This document shows, piece after piece, positions 9,013 to 17,080 of a stretch of DNA of 39,969 nucleotides. The notes beneath the pieces were generated by a model, which searched no databases, had not been told where the DNA came from, and worked only from the letters and a program-made list of their open reading frames with translations. Source of the stretch: JBAYSY01 sp041675885 (GTDB lineage: Bacteria; Pseudomonadota; Alphaproteobacteria; Rhodobacterales; Rhodobacteraceae); assembly GCA_041675885.1 (NCBI GenBank), contig JBAYSY010000030.1, forward strand, positions 1 to 39,969, given 5' to 3'. The number at the start of each line of letters is the position of its first letter. Positions within the stretch are counted from its first letter, which is position 1. Made by a program: the position numbers and the translations under genes.

Positions 9013-9600
9013 ATGAGCAGACTTCTCCGCGCGTCGATCCTGTTGCTGGTTCTCGCCTCCTGCGGGGGCGACAGGTTTTCGGCGCCCCGCGATCTCGAAA
9101 ATGCGTGCGCCATCGTCAACGAGCGTCCGCGTTACCATGCCGCGATGCAGGCCACTGAACGCCGCTGGGGCGTGCCGGTGCATGTGCAGATGGCGACGAT
9201 CCACCAGGAATCGCGCTTCATCGGCAATGCCCGCACGCCGTTCCGCTATACGCTGGGGGTGATCCCGATGGGGCGGCAAAGCTCGGCCTATGGCTATAGC
9301 CAGGCGCTGGACGGCACGTGGGAGGAGTACCAGCAGGAAACCCGCAACCGCGGTGCCCGGCGCGACCGGATCCGGGATGCCACCGATTTCATGGGCTGGT
9401 ATATGGACAAGACCGAAAAGACGCTCGGCATCCCCAAGGCCGACGCGCGCAACCAGTATCTGGCCTATCATGAGGGCCGCGGCGGCTATGCCCGGGGCAG
9501 CCACAACGCGAAACCCTGGCTGATCAACGTCGCTGCGCGGGTGGCCGACCGGGCCGAGACCTACCGGGTGCAACTGGCAGGCTGCGGGCGGCGCCGCTAG
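9013..9600 (+). CDS. SLT-domain lytic transglycosylase lipoprotein
   Basis: 195-residue predicted lipoprotein. The signal peptide MSRLLRASILLLVLASC ends in a lipobox with Cys17, so it should be anchored in the outer (or inner) membrane facing the periplasm. The SLT-like domain has the catalytic-type glutamate E66 in IHQESRF, then YGYSQALDGTWEEYQ and a late YLAYHEGRGGY motif typical of muramidase folds. It would cleave peptidoglycan glycan strands. GAGGGG precedes the ATG. A longer in-frame ATG at 8839 lacks a signal peptide and was rejected. Neighbours do not refine the role. The enzyme class is well supported; the physiological role is not known. Confidence 0.87.
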   Translation: MSRLLRASILLLVLASCGGDRFSAPRDLENACAIVNERPRYHAAMQATERRWGVPVHVQMATIHQESRFIGNARTPFRYTLGVIPMGRQSSAYGYSQALDGTWEEYQQETRNRGARRDRIRDATDFMGWYMDKTEKTLGIPKADARNQYLAYHEGRGGYARGSHNAKPWLINVAARVADRAETYRVQLAGCGRRR

Positions 9601-9765
9601 GGGCGGTGGGCGGCGGGGCCTGTGCGCGGCAACCGCATCCGGCCCGGCCGGGTCTCGTCTGTGCGTCTCCGCGCGGCCCCCATGCGCCCCTGCTGATGGT
9701 TCCCCTTGCCGAATCCGGCTAGAAAGGGGGTACGCCTCGGGCAGGCGCAGCCGAAGGAGGGCAGC

Positions 9766-10740
9766 ATGGGCCAACTCGTCAACGGCATCTGGTCGCGCGA
9801 CTGGTATGATACGGAATCGACCGGCGGGGCCTTCGTGCGCGACACCGCGCGGTTCCGCAACTGGATCACCCCCGACGGTGCGCCGGGGCCTTCTGGCGAA
9901 GGCGGCTTCGAGGCCGGGGCCGGGCGCTATCACCTCTATGTCTCCTATGCCTGTCCCTGGGCGCACCGGGTTCTGATCTTCCGCGCGCTCAAGGGGCTTG
10001 AGCCGCTGATCGGCGTCTCGGTGGTGCATCCCGACATGCTGGACGAGGGCTGGACCTTCGCCACCGATTTCCCCGGCGCCACCGGGGACGACCTGCACGG
10101 CCTGCCCTTCCTGCGCGACATCTATCTGCGGGCGCTGCCGGACTGTTCCGGCCGGGTGACGGTGCCGGTTCTGTGGGACAAGATGCGCGGGACCATCGTC
10201 TCGAACGAAAGCGCCGAGATCATCCGCATGTTCAACAGCGCCTTCGACGGGCTGACCGGCAATACGGCGGATTACTGCCCGCCCGACCTGCGCGACGAGA
10301 TCGACGCCCTCAACGCCCGTATCTACGACAGGGTGAACAACGGCGTCTACAAGGCCGGTTTCGCCACCGCGCAGGAACCCTATGACAAGGCGGTCGGGGC
10401 GCTGTTCGAGACGCTCGACTGGCTGGAAGACCGCCTCGCCACCCGCCGCTGGCTGGCGGGCGAGCGGCAGACCGAGGCCGACTGGCGCCTGTTCACCACA
10501 TTGGTGCGGTTCGATGCGGTCTATCACACGCATTTCAAATGCAACCGGCGGCTGATCGCCGGTTATCCGAACCTCCGGGGCTGGACCCGCGAGCTTTACC
10601 AGCACCCGGGCGTGGCCGAAACCGTGCGGATGGACCACATCACCCGGCACTACTACTACAGCCACGCCACGATAAACCCGCACCGGATCGTGCCCATTGG
10701 CCCGGCCCCCGATTTCACCGCACCGCACGGCCGGGGCTGA
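9766..10740 (+). CDS. glutathionyl-hydroquinone reductase-type glutathione S-transferase (YqjG/ECM4 family)
   Basis: 324-residue Xi-class GST. These enzymes reduce glutathionyl-hydroquinones with glutathione, releasing hydroquinone and GSSG. The N-terminal thioredoxin-like domain carries the catalytic cysteine C63 in SYACPWAHR, the same position as E. coli YqjG. The cis-Pro region VTVPVLWDK, the ESAEIIRMFN glutathione-contact motif and the C-terminal helical domain (DWRLFTTLVRFDAVYHTHFKCN, NLRGWTRELYQ) are all conserved. The ATG has AAGGAGGG 6 nt upstream. It is probably monocistronic. Cytosolic; no export signal. Confidence 0.95.
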   Translation: MGQLVNGIWSRDWYDTESTGGAFVRDTARFRNWITPDGAPGPSGEGGFEAGAGRYHLYVSYACPWAHRVLIFRALKGLEPLIGVSVVHPDMLDEGWTFATDFPGATGDDLHGLPFLRDIYLRALPDCSGRVTVPVLWDKMRGTIVSNESAEIIRMFNSAFDGLTGNTADYCPPDLRDEIDALNARIYDRVNNGVYKAGFATAQEPYDKAVGALFETLDWLEDRLATRRWLAGERQTEADWRLFTTLVRFDAVYHTHFKCNRRLIAGYPNLRGWTRELYQHPGVAETVRMDHITRHYYYSHATINPHRIVPIGPAPDFTAPHGRG

Positions 10741-10814
10741 GGCGCGGCCGGCCGGGCAGGGGGGCCGTCTGCCTCCCTCTTGCGCCTGACGGCGCAAATA
10801 TACTGCGCAATAGA

Positions 10815-10868
10815 GGGCAGCGGCCGACCGCTGCCCGGCGGCGCTGACGCGCCTTGATGCCGGGCAAG
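10815..10868 (-). repeat. A-type element, compact form (copy A2)
   Basis: On the minus strand this reads CTTGCCCGGCATCAAGGCGC, then a GGCGC-GTCA-GCGCC hairpin, then a perfect 22-bp palindrome (10815-10836: nine-base arms GGGCAGCGG/CCGCTGCCC around CCGA). Compared with A1 and A3 the head and terminal arms are joined directly and the middle of about 80-100 bp is absent. Confidence 0.7.
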
Positions 10869-10920
10869 AACCGCGCTCCGGACTCCCTGCCCCCTACCGA
10901 CCAACACGCAAGACAGACAT

Positions 10921-11012
10921 CACCTGAAAATATCCCCGCCGAGCGGGGCACGTTTCAGCCGTGAACGGGCGCGCCCCGTGGGCGCCCCGGATCGCCGCGC
11001 GCAAGCGCGGCG
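10921..11012 (-). repeat. partial B-type element (B4) with adjacent GCGC hairpin
   Basis: On minus the order is hairpin then B core. The perfect hairpin GCCGCGC-TTGC-GCGCGGC (10994-11011) is followed by CGGCGGGGATATTTTCAGGTG (within 10921-10942). The same 18-bp hairpin, in the same relative order to a B core, recurs at 24849-24866. This gap of about 380 bp between the GST and MFS genes holds only these elements and copy A2; no gene was seen. Confidence 0.55.
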
Positions 11013-11122
11013 CCGGGCCCGGGGCCTCCCCGCCCCGGCTGTCTCGTGGCGGGAGGGGCTTGCCCTGTGGCCTGTCCCTGATACAGCTTTGCGACAGAAG
11101 GTTTTCCCAGAGGATCCCCGAC

Positions 11123-12757
11123 GTGCCCGAGCGCGTGTCTCCTTTCGCCCCGTTCCGTCATGGCACCTTCCGCCATTTGTGGATGGCCACCCTCGCCTCC
11201 AATTTCGGCGGTCTGGTGCAGGCGGTGGGCGCGGCGTGGATGATGACCACGCTGACCGATTCCGCCAGCATGATCGCGCTGGTGCAGGCATCGACCACGC
11301 TGCCGGTGGTGCTGTTCTCGCTTGTTGCCGGGGCGCTTGCGGACAATTACGACCGTCGCCGTATTCTGCTGGTGGCGCAGGGGTTGATGCTTGTCGTCTC
11401 GGCGGGGCTTGCCGCCTGTGCCTGGGCCGGGGTGCTGACGCCCTGGCTGCTGCTGGCGTTCACCTTCATGGTCGGGATGGGGGTCGCGCTCAACAATCCG
11501 TCCTGGCAGGCGACGGTGGGCGATATCGTCCCGCGCGAGGACCTGCCGGGGGCGGTCGCGCTGAATTCCATGAGCTTCAACCTGATGCGCAGCATCGGTC
11601 CGGCGCTGGGCGGCGTGATCGTGGCCACGGCGGGCGCGGCGGTCGCCTTCGCGGTCAATGCGGTCAGCTACATCCCGCTCGTCTGGGTGCTCTTGCGCTG
11701 GAAGCCCGCCCCGCGCGAGCGCCGCCTCCCGCGCGAGCCGATGGGCCTCGCGGTCTCGGCCGGGCTGCGCTACGTGGCGATGTCGCCGAACCTGCTGCGG
11801 GTCATGGTGCGCGGCTTCCTGTTCGGCCTTGCCGCGATCGGGGTGCTGGCGCTCATGCCGCTGATCGCCCGCGATCTGCTGGGCGGCGGCGCCGAACTGT
11901 TCGGCATCCTGCTGGGCTGTTTCGGCTTCGGCGCCATCGGCGGCGCGCTGGCCAACACCCTCCTGCGTGAACGGCTGAGCAACGAATGGATCGTGCGCGG
12001 CGCAAGCCTTGCCTTCGCGGTCTCGGCGCTGGGGCTGGGGCTCAGCTCCAATGCCTGGCTGAGCGCCCTGCTGATCCTGCCTGCCGGGGCGGCCTGGGTG
12101 CTGGCGCTGTCGCTGCTCAATGTTTCGGTGCAGCTGGGGACGCCGCGCTGGGTGGTGGGGCGGGCGATGGCGCTTTACCAGACCGCGACCTTCGGCGGCA
12201 TGGCGCTGGGAAGCTGGGTCTGGGGGCTGGTGGCCGAGGGCGCGGGGGCCGGCGGGGCGCTGATGATCTCGGCGGTGGTGCTGGTCGCGGGTGCGCTGGC
12301 CGGGCTGTGGTTCGCGCTTCCGGCCTTCGGCACGATCGATCTCGACCCGCTCGACCGGTTCCGGGAACCTTCGCTGCGGCTTGACCTGCGGGCGCGCAGC
12401 GGGCCGATCATGGTGATGGTGGATTACGAGATCGACCAGAAGGACGTGCCTGCCTTCCTCGACATCATGGCCGAGCGGCGGCGCATCCGCCTTCGCGACG
12501 GGGCGCGGCAATGGACGCTGCTGCGCGATCTCGAACTGCCCGACCAGTGGACCGAGACCTATCACGTGGCGACATGGGAGGAATACCTGCGCCACAACCT
12601 GCGCCGCACCAAGGGCGACGCGCAGAATTACGAACGCCTGCTGGGGCTGCACCGCGGCCCCGACCGGCCGCACGTCCACCGGATGATCGAACGCCACACC
12701 GTGCCGGTGCGCGACGATACGCCGTTGAAACCGCATCCCGAACTGCCCGGCGTGTGA
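11123..12757 (+). CDS. MFS transporter of the MFS_3 / EntS-like group with soluble C-terminal domain
   Basis: 544-residue inner-membrane major facilitator. About residues 1-410 form the membrane part with 10-12 spans; signatures include NYDRRRILLVAQ (loop 2-3 basic motif) and NNPSWQATVGDIVPREDLPGAVALNSMSFNLMRSIGPALGG, typical of the EntS/MFS_3 branch. The last 130 or so residues (from about LDRFREPSLRLDLRARSGPIMVMVDYEI) form a soluble domain of the type found in this family. The GTG start at 11123 has AGAGGA upstream; longer ATG starts run through the repeat region and were rejected. Substrate unknown: relatives export siderophores or drugs, and no siderophore genes are nearby. Confidence 0.88.
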   Translation: MPERVSPFAPFRHGTFRHLWMATLASNFGGLVQAVGAAWMMTTLTDSASMIALVQASTTLPVVLFSLVAGALADNYDRRRILLVAQGLMLVVSAGLAACAWAGVLTPWLLLAFTFMVGMGVALNNPSWQATVGDIVPREDLPGAVALNSMSFNLMRSIGPALGGVIVATAGAAVAFAVNAVSYIPLVWVLLRWKPAPRERRLPREPMGLAVSAGLRYVAMSPNLLRVMVRGFLFGLAAIGVLALMPLIARDLLGGGAELFGILLGCFGFGAIGGALANTLLRERLSNEWIVRGASLAFAVSALGLGLSSNAWLSALLILPAGAAWVLALSLLNVSVQLGTPRWVVGRAMALYQTATFGGMALGSWVWGLVAEGAGAGGALMISAVVLVAGALAGLWFALPAFGTIDLDPLDRFREPSLRLDLRARSGPIMVMVDYEIDQKDVPAFLDIMAERRRIRLRDGARQWTLLRDLELPDQWTETYHVATWEEYLRHNLRRTKGDAQNYERLLGLHRGPDRPHVHRMIERHTVPVRDDTPLKPHPELPGV

Positions 12758-12835
12758 CGCCACGTCCCCATGGTCGGGCGGCGGGTGCGGCGGTTATGGT
12801 CCGGACGAACAGCACGGAAAGGGGCAGAGAGAGCA

Positions 12836-13750
12836 ATGGCGATACCTGGACAATTCGAGGGACGGCTGAAACTGCCCGCCATCGTGGCGCCGATGTTTCT
12901 GGTTTCGGGTCCTGATCTTGTGGCCGAATGCTGCAATGCCGGGCTGGTCGGCACCTTCCCCGCGCTCAACCACCGCACGACCGAGGGGTTCCGCGGCTGG
13001 ATCCACGAGATCCGCGCCCGGCTCAAGCCCGATGCCGCGCCCTTCGGCGTCAACCTGATCGTCCACAAGACCAACCCGCGGCTGGAGGCCGATCTTCAGG
13101 TCTGTATCGAGGAGCGGGTGCCGCTGGTCATCACCTCGCTCGGGGCGGTGCCGGAACTGGTCTCGCGGGTGCATGGCGCGGGCGGGCTGGTGTTCCATGA
13201 CGTGATCAACGCCCGCCACGCGCAGAAGGCGGCCGAGGCCGGGGTCGATGGCATCATCGCCGTCAGTGCCGGGGCCGGGGGCCATGCGGGCACGCTGAGC
13301 CCCTTCGCGCTGGTCGAGGAAATCCGCGCGGTCTTCGGCGGAACCGTCGTGCTGGCGGGGGCGATCAACAGCGGCGCGCAGGTGCTGGCGGCGCGGGCGA
13401 TGGGTGCCGACATGGCCTATCTCGGCACCCGCTTCATCGCGACCGCGGAGTCGATGGCCCCCGACGCCTACAAGCGGATGCTGGTCGCCTCGCGCGCCGC
13501 CGATGTGCTTTATACCCCGGCGATCAGCGGGGTGGCGGCGAACTTCCTGCGCCCGAGCATCGTTCAGGCCGGACTGGACCCGGACAACCTGTCCACCCAT
13601 GGCACGCTTGACATGGCGAATGAGGCGAAAGCCTGGAAAACCGTCTGGTCGGCGGGGCACGGCGTCGGCTCGATCCACGACATCCCGCCCGCCGGGGCGC
13701 TGTGCGAGCGGCTGGTGGCGGAATACGCCGCGGCGCGGGCGGCGCTGTAG
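12836..13750 (+). CDS. nitronate monooxygenase (2-nitropropane dioxygenase-like)
   Basis: 304-residue FMN-dependent TIM-barrel enzyme that would oxidise alkyl nitronates such as propionate-3-nitronate. Marks include PAIVAPMFLVSGP at the start (FMN contact), VFHDVINARHAQKAAEAGVDGIIA, the conserved GGHAG motif with candidate catalytic H150, and the phosphate-binding region MGADMAYLGTRFIAT. The ATG at 12836 starts the conserved domain almost immediately; the longer ATG at 12770 adds unconserved residues. It lies 78 bp after the MFS gene in the same direction; co-transcription is possible. NMO-family proteins are often misannotated as enoyl-ACP reductase FabK; the HAG motif and lack of operon context favour NMO. 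Confidence 0.88.
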   Translation: MAIPGQFEGRLKLPAIVAPMFLVSGPDLVAECCNAGLVGTFPALNHRTTEGFRGWIHEIRARLKPDAAPFGVNLIVHKTNPRLEADLQVCIEERVPLVITSLGAVPELVSRVHGAGGLVFHDVINARHAQKAAEAGVDGIIAVSAGAGGHAGTLSPFALVEEIRAVFGGTVVLAGAINSGAQVLAARAMGADMAYLGTRFIATAESMAPDAYKRMLVASRAADVLYTPAISGVAANFLRPSIVQAGLDPDNLSTHGTLDMANEAKAWKTVWSAGHGVGSIHDIPPAGALCERLVAEYAAARAAL

Positions 13751-13950
13751 CGGCGGGGATGCGGGGGCCTGATCGGGGCACCCTCCTTCTTGCCCGGCGG
13801 CGCGCCTGCCCGTGACCGGCTGCGGCCCTCCGTCCCCCCTGAAATCCCGGCAAGACTGGACAAGCCCGGCCCGATCGGGTCCGATGCGGGATGCATGACA
13901 GGCGCCGCGAAGGGCGCCGCGCAGCGGCCCGGGCGGGTCGCGGGGGGAAG

Positions 13951-15387
13951 ATGGACTCAATCCTGGTTGTCGTCACGCTTTACCTGGTGCAGTTCGGGCT
14001 GATCGCCCGGGCACTTCTGCGTGAGGCGCTGGCCCCTCCCGTCCGCCTCGCCTGGGTCATGGTGATCGCCGCGCTGCCAGTCGTCGGTATCCTCGCCTAT
14101 CTGCTGTTCGGCGAGATCCGGGTCCGCCGTGCCAAGGCCCAGCGGATGCGCGAGGTCCGGCACCAGCTTATCGCGGCCTGGGGGCGGGATGAGGTTCTGC
14201 CGCCCCTGCCGCCGGCCGCCGATCCGGCCTTCGCCGCCGGGCAGGCCACCGGGGGGATGCCGCCGGTCGAAGGAAACCGCGCGCTTCTGCTGCCCGAAGG
14301 CGATGCGATGATGGACGACGTGATCGACCATATCGACGCGGCGCGCGACCATGTGCACGTGCTGTTCTACATCTGGCTGCCCGACAACACCGGCGCCCGC
14401 ATGGCCCGGGCGCTGATCCGCGCCGCGCGGCGCGGCGTGGCCTGCCGGGTGCTGGTGGACGACCTGGGTTCACGCGCGCTGGTGCGCTCGTCCCTCTGGC
14501 CGGACATGATCGGGGCCGGGGTGAATCTGGTGCGGGCCTTTCCGCTGGGCAACCCGTTCATCAAGCTTTTGTTCGAGCGTATGGACGTGCGCAACCATCG
14601 CAAGATCGTGGTGATCGACAACCGCGTGACCTGGTGCGGCAGCCGCAACTGCGCCGATGCGGCCTTTCTGGTGAAGGCGAAATACGCCCCCTGGGTCGAT
14701 GTTCTGCTGCGCTTCGAGGGGCCGGTGGTGCGGCAGAATCAGGCGGTGTTCCTCCAGGACTGGATGACCTACCAGCACGAGGATCTGAGCGCGCTTCTGG
14801 CCGATGCGCCCGAGGCGGGGCCCGAGGCCGGGGAAGGCGGCTTCACCGCGCAGGTGATCGCCTCGGGTCCGGACCAGAGCCTGACCGGCCTCTCGGAAAC
14901 CATGTGCGCGATGATGTATGGCGCGCGTGAGCGGCTGACCGTCACCACCCCCTATTACGTGCCGAACATCGCGCTGCACACCGCGCTTTGCGCCGCCGGG
15001 ATGCGCGGGGTCGAGGTGACGCTGATCGTGCCCGCGCGCAACGACAGCCGCATCGTCGCCGCCGCGAGCGAGAGCCTTTATTCCGGCCTGCTCGAATCCG
15101 GGGTGCGGATCATGGCTTTCGACGACGGGGTGATCCATTCCAAGATCATGACGGTTGACGGGCGGCTGACGCTGGTCGGTTCCGCGAATGTCGATCACCG
15201 CAGCTTCGACCTGAACTATGAGAACAACATCCTGCTCGACTGCCCGCGGACCACCGCCGAACTGGACGAACGGCAGCAAAGCTATGTCGCCCGCGCGCAA
15301 GAGATCACGCTGGAAGACGTGACGGGCTGGTCGATCCCGAGGCGCATCCGCAACAACATGGTGGCGCTGGCCAGCCCGTTGCTTTGA
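13951..15387 (+). CDS. cls: cardiolipin synthase
   Basis: 478-residue membrane phospholipase-D superfamily enzyme that joins two phosphatidylglycerols into cardiolipin plus glycerol. Two N-terminal membrane helices (DSILVVVTLYLVQFGLIARALL and LAWVMVIAALPVVGILAYLLFG) are followed by two HKD motifs: NHRKIVVIDN in the first half and HSKIMTVDGRLTLVGSANVDHRS in the second. Length and layout match ClsA. The ATG at 13951 has GGGGGAAG directly before it; an upstream in-frame ATG (13891) adds an Arg-rich stretch not seen in the family. The 200-bp gap upstream contains only a degenerate TTCTTGCCCGGCGGCGCG fragment resembling the A-type head. Confidence 0.95.
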   Translation: MDSILVVVTLYLVQFGLIARALLREALAPPVRLAWVMVIAALPVVGILAYLLFGEIRVRRAKAQRMREVRHQLIAAWGRDEVLPPLPPAADPAFAAGQATGGMPPVEGNRALLLPEGDAMMDDVIDHIDAARDHVHVLFYIWLPDNTGARMARALIRAARRGVACRVLVDDLGSRALVRSSLWPDMIGAGVNLVRAFPLGNPFIKLLFERMDVRNHRKIVVIDNRVTWCGSRNCADAAFLVKAKYAPWVDVLLRFEGPVVRQNQAVFLQDWMTYQHEDLSALLADAPEAGPEAGEGGFTAQVIASGPDQSLTGLSETMCAMMYGARERLTVTTPYYVPNIALHTALCAAGMRGVEVTLIVPARNDSRIVAAASESLYSGLLESGVRIMAFDDGVIHSKIMTVDGRLTLVGSANVDHRSFDLNYENNILLDCPRTTAELDERQQSYVARAQEITLEDVTGWSIPRRIRNNMVALASPLL

Positions 15388-15406
15388 ACGCCCGCTGTCT
15401 TGACCG

Positions 15407-15847
15407 CTACCAGCGGTCGAGCGCGGCCTCGTCCTCGTCCCTTGCGGCGACCCATCCGGTGCCCTTCGCGGTCACCTCCTTCTTCCAGAACGGCGCGCGG
15501 GACTTGAGGTAGTCCATCAGGAACTCGGCCGCGGCAAAGGCGTCGGCCCGGTGCGGGGCGGCGGTGGCGACCATCATGATCATCTCGCCCGGCGCCAGCA
15601 CCCCGTGCCGGTGGATCACCAGTGCGCCGGTCAGCGACCAGCGCGCCACCGCCTGTGCCGCCATGTCGGAAAGCGCGCGTTCGGTCATGCCGGGGTAATG
15701 CTCGATCTCCATCCGTTCGAGCCCGCCTTCGGTGTCGCGCACGATGCCGGTGAAGGTCACCACCGCCCCCGCGCCCGCCTGCGCGGCGGCGAACCCCGCG
15801 GCCTCGGCGGCGAAGTCGAAGGGTTCGGACTGGACCCGGACGGACAT
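15407..15847 (-). CDS. moaE: molybdopterin synthase catalytic subunit MoaE
   Basis: 146-residue large subunit of molybdopterin synthase, which converts cyclic pyranopterin monophosphate to molybdopterin using sulfur from MoaD thiocarboxylate. Family motifs: GAVVTFTGIVRD near the start, MEIEHYPGM, ALVIHRHGVLAPGE and the lysine-bearing FLMDYLKSRAPFWKKE that forms the active site. GGGGGCAG precedes the ATG. It is the last gene of a run pgsA-moaD-moaE, starting 11 bp after moaD ends. It ends 19 bp from the convergent cardiolipin synthase stop. Confidence 0.96.
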   Translation of the reverse strand: MSVRVQSEPFDFAAEAAGFAAAQAGAGAVVTFTGIVRDTEGGLERMEIEHYPGMTERALSDMAAQAVARWSLTGALVIHRHGVLAPGEMIMMVATAAPHRADAFAAAEFLMDYLKSRAPFWKKEVTAKGTGWVAARDEDEAALDRW

Positions 15848-15858
15848 TCTGCCCCCGA

Positions 15859-16110
15859 TCAGCCGCCGGTCATCGGCGGAAAAAAGGCCACCTCGCGCAC
15901 ACCCGCCAAGGGGGCGTCGAATTCCGCCAGTTCCTGGTCCAGCGCCACCCGCAGCGCGGAAAGGTCGGCGAAGGCGGCGGCGTAGCGATCTTCGCGGCCG
16001 CGCAATTCCGTGACCAGCCCGGTCACGGTGGCGGCCGAGGTCTCGACCTGTTCGCGCGGCAGGCCGATGCGTTCGCGCACCCAGGCGAAATAGAGCACGT
16101 CGAGTGTCAT
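15859..16110 (-). CDS. moaD: molybdopterin synthase sulfur carrier subunit MoaD
   Basis: 83-residue ubiquitin-like sulfur carrier. The C-terminus ends FFPPMTGG; the terminal Gly-Gly is adenylated and thiocarboxylated before donating sulfur in the MoaE active site. The start MTLDVLYFAWVRERIG is typical. Its ATG overlaps the pgsA stop by four bases (ATGA), indicating translational coupling, and moaE follows directly. Confidence 0.95.
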   Translation of the reverse strand: MTLDVLYFAWVRERIGLPREQVETSAATVTGLVTELRGREDRYAAAFADLSALRVALDQELAEFDAPLAGVREVAFFPPMTGG

Positions 16111-16733
16111 TCCGGTTCATCCCTCAACAGCGGGATCGCCTTGCGGAAATAGTCCCAGCCGGTGATGAAGGTCAGCACCGCGGCGATCCAGATCAGCACC
16201 AGCCCCGCGCCGGTTGCAAAGGCGGCGACCGAGGGGCCGGGCGGCATCTCGCCCTCGCCCGCGCGGGGGGGGCTGCCTGCTTCGATATAGGCCAGTCCGG
16301 TCCCGAGGAAAAGCACCGCGATCGCCACCATCTGCGCCGTGGTCTTCCACTTGGCCAGCGGCGTGACCTTCAGCACCCCGGCCCGGTCGCCCAGATATTC
16401 ACGCAGGCCCGAAACGAACACCTCGCGGAACAGGATCACCGTGGCGGGCAGGATCAGCCAGGGGTTCATGCCGGAATAGCCGGTGATCACCATGAGCGCG
16501 ATCAGCACCATCGCCTTGTCGGCGATGGGGTCGAGCATGGCGCCGATCCGGCTTTCCTGTTTCCACAGCCGGGCAAGATAGCCGTCGAAGAAATCGGTGA
16601 CCGCCGCGCCGATGAACAACGCCAGCGCGAACCAGTCGGCCCAGGGCCGGTTGAAATAGAGAAACATCACCGCCACGCCGGGCGCGGCGAGCAGGCGGAG
16701 AGTGGTGAGGATATTCGGGATATTCCAGCGCAT
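16107..16733 (-). CDS. pgsA: CDP-diacylglycerol--glycerol-3-phosphate 3-phosphatidyltransferase
   Basis: 208-residue inner-membrane enzyme that makes phosphatidylglycerophosphate, the precursor of phosphatidylglycerol. It carries the CDP-alcohol phosphotransferase signature DGYLAR-x8-GAMLDPIAD. The N-terminus MRWNIPNILTTLRLLAAP is characteristic. It has about five membrane spans. It is about 25 residues longer than E. coli PgsA, mostly due to a Gly/Pro-rich insert (around SPPRAGEGEMPPGP) between late membrane helices. It is upstream of and overlaps moaD. uvrC lies upstream on the same strand, but the gap between them contains a long repeat. Confidence 0.95.
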   Translation of the reverse strand: MRWNIPNILTTLRLLAAPGVAVMFLYFNRPWADWFALALFIGAAVTDFFDGYLARLWKQESRIGAMLDPIADKAMVLIALMVITGYSGMNPWLILPATVILFREVFVSGLREYLGDRAGVLKVTPLAKWKTTAQMVAIAVLFLGTGLAYIEAGSPPRAGEGEMPPGPSVAAFATGAGLVLIWIAAVLTFITGWDYFRKAIPLLRDEPE

Positions 16734-16839
16734 GGCCTTCTCTAGGCCATTTCTCCTGCCGGGGGGAAGGGGGTTCGATGGGACGGTGACCCCCGGCCTC
16801 ACCCTGCGGAGCCGGGACGGAACCGGGGCATCTTCTTAC

Positions 16840-17010
16840 TTGCCCGGAACAGCCGCGCCAGCGGCCCGGGCAGCGGCCGACCGCCCGCACGGGCGACCGC
16901 TCCTGCAACGCTGCGGCATGCACATAGGCCGGGGGTATTCGGCGCGATAAACTGCCAGATCACAGGTGTTGCAGCGGCCCCCCGCGGCCGACCGCTGCCC
17001 TCTGTCGTGA
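16840..17010 (+). repeat. A-type dispersed inverted-repeat element, long form (copy A3)
   Basis: It begins CTTGCCCGGAACAGCCGCGC, with 17-bp arms at 16868-16884 and 16984-17000 (15 of 17 pair) around a 99-bp spacer, and ends CCCTCTGTCGTGA. The spacer aligns with that of A1 at 1494-1575 apart from a small GC-rich insert near the left arm. It fills most of the 347-bp gap between uvrC and pgsA; no gene or clear terminator was seen in the rest. Confidence 0.75.
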
Positions 17011-17080
17011 AGGGGAGCGGGCCGGGGAGGGGCGGGGCGGCGGGCGGAATCGCCCGCCCCGCGCCGTGTCCGCGCCGACT

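Noticed and set aside
10955..12763. 602-residue minus-strand ORF opposite the MFS gene
   Set aside because: Low-complexity His/Arg/Gln/Pro composition typical of antisense reading; the plus strand encodes a conserved transporter.
13776..13830. Fifth A-type copy before the cardiolipin synthase gene
   Set aside because: Only about 18 bases resemble the head; arms and spacer are missing, so similarity may be chance or a remnant.
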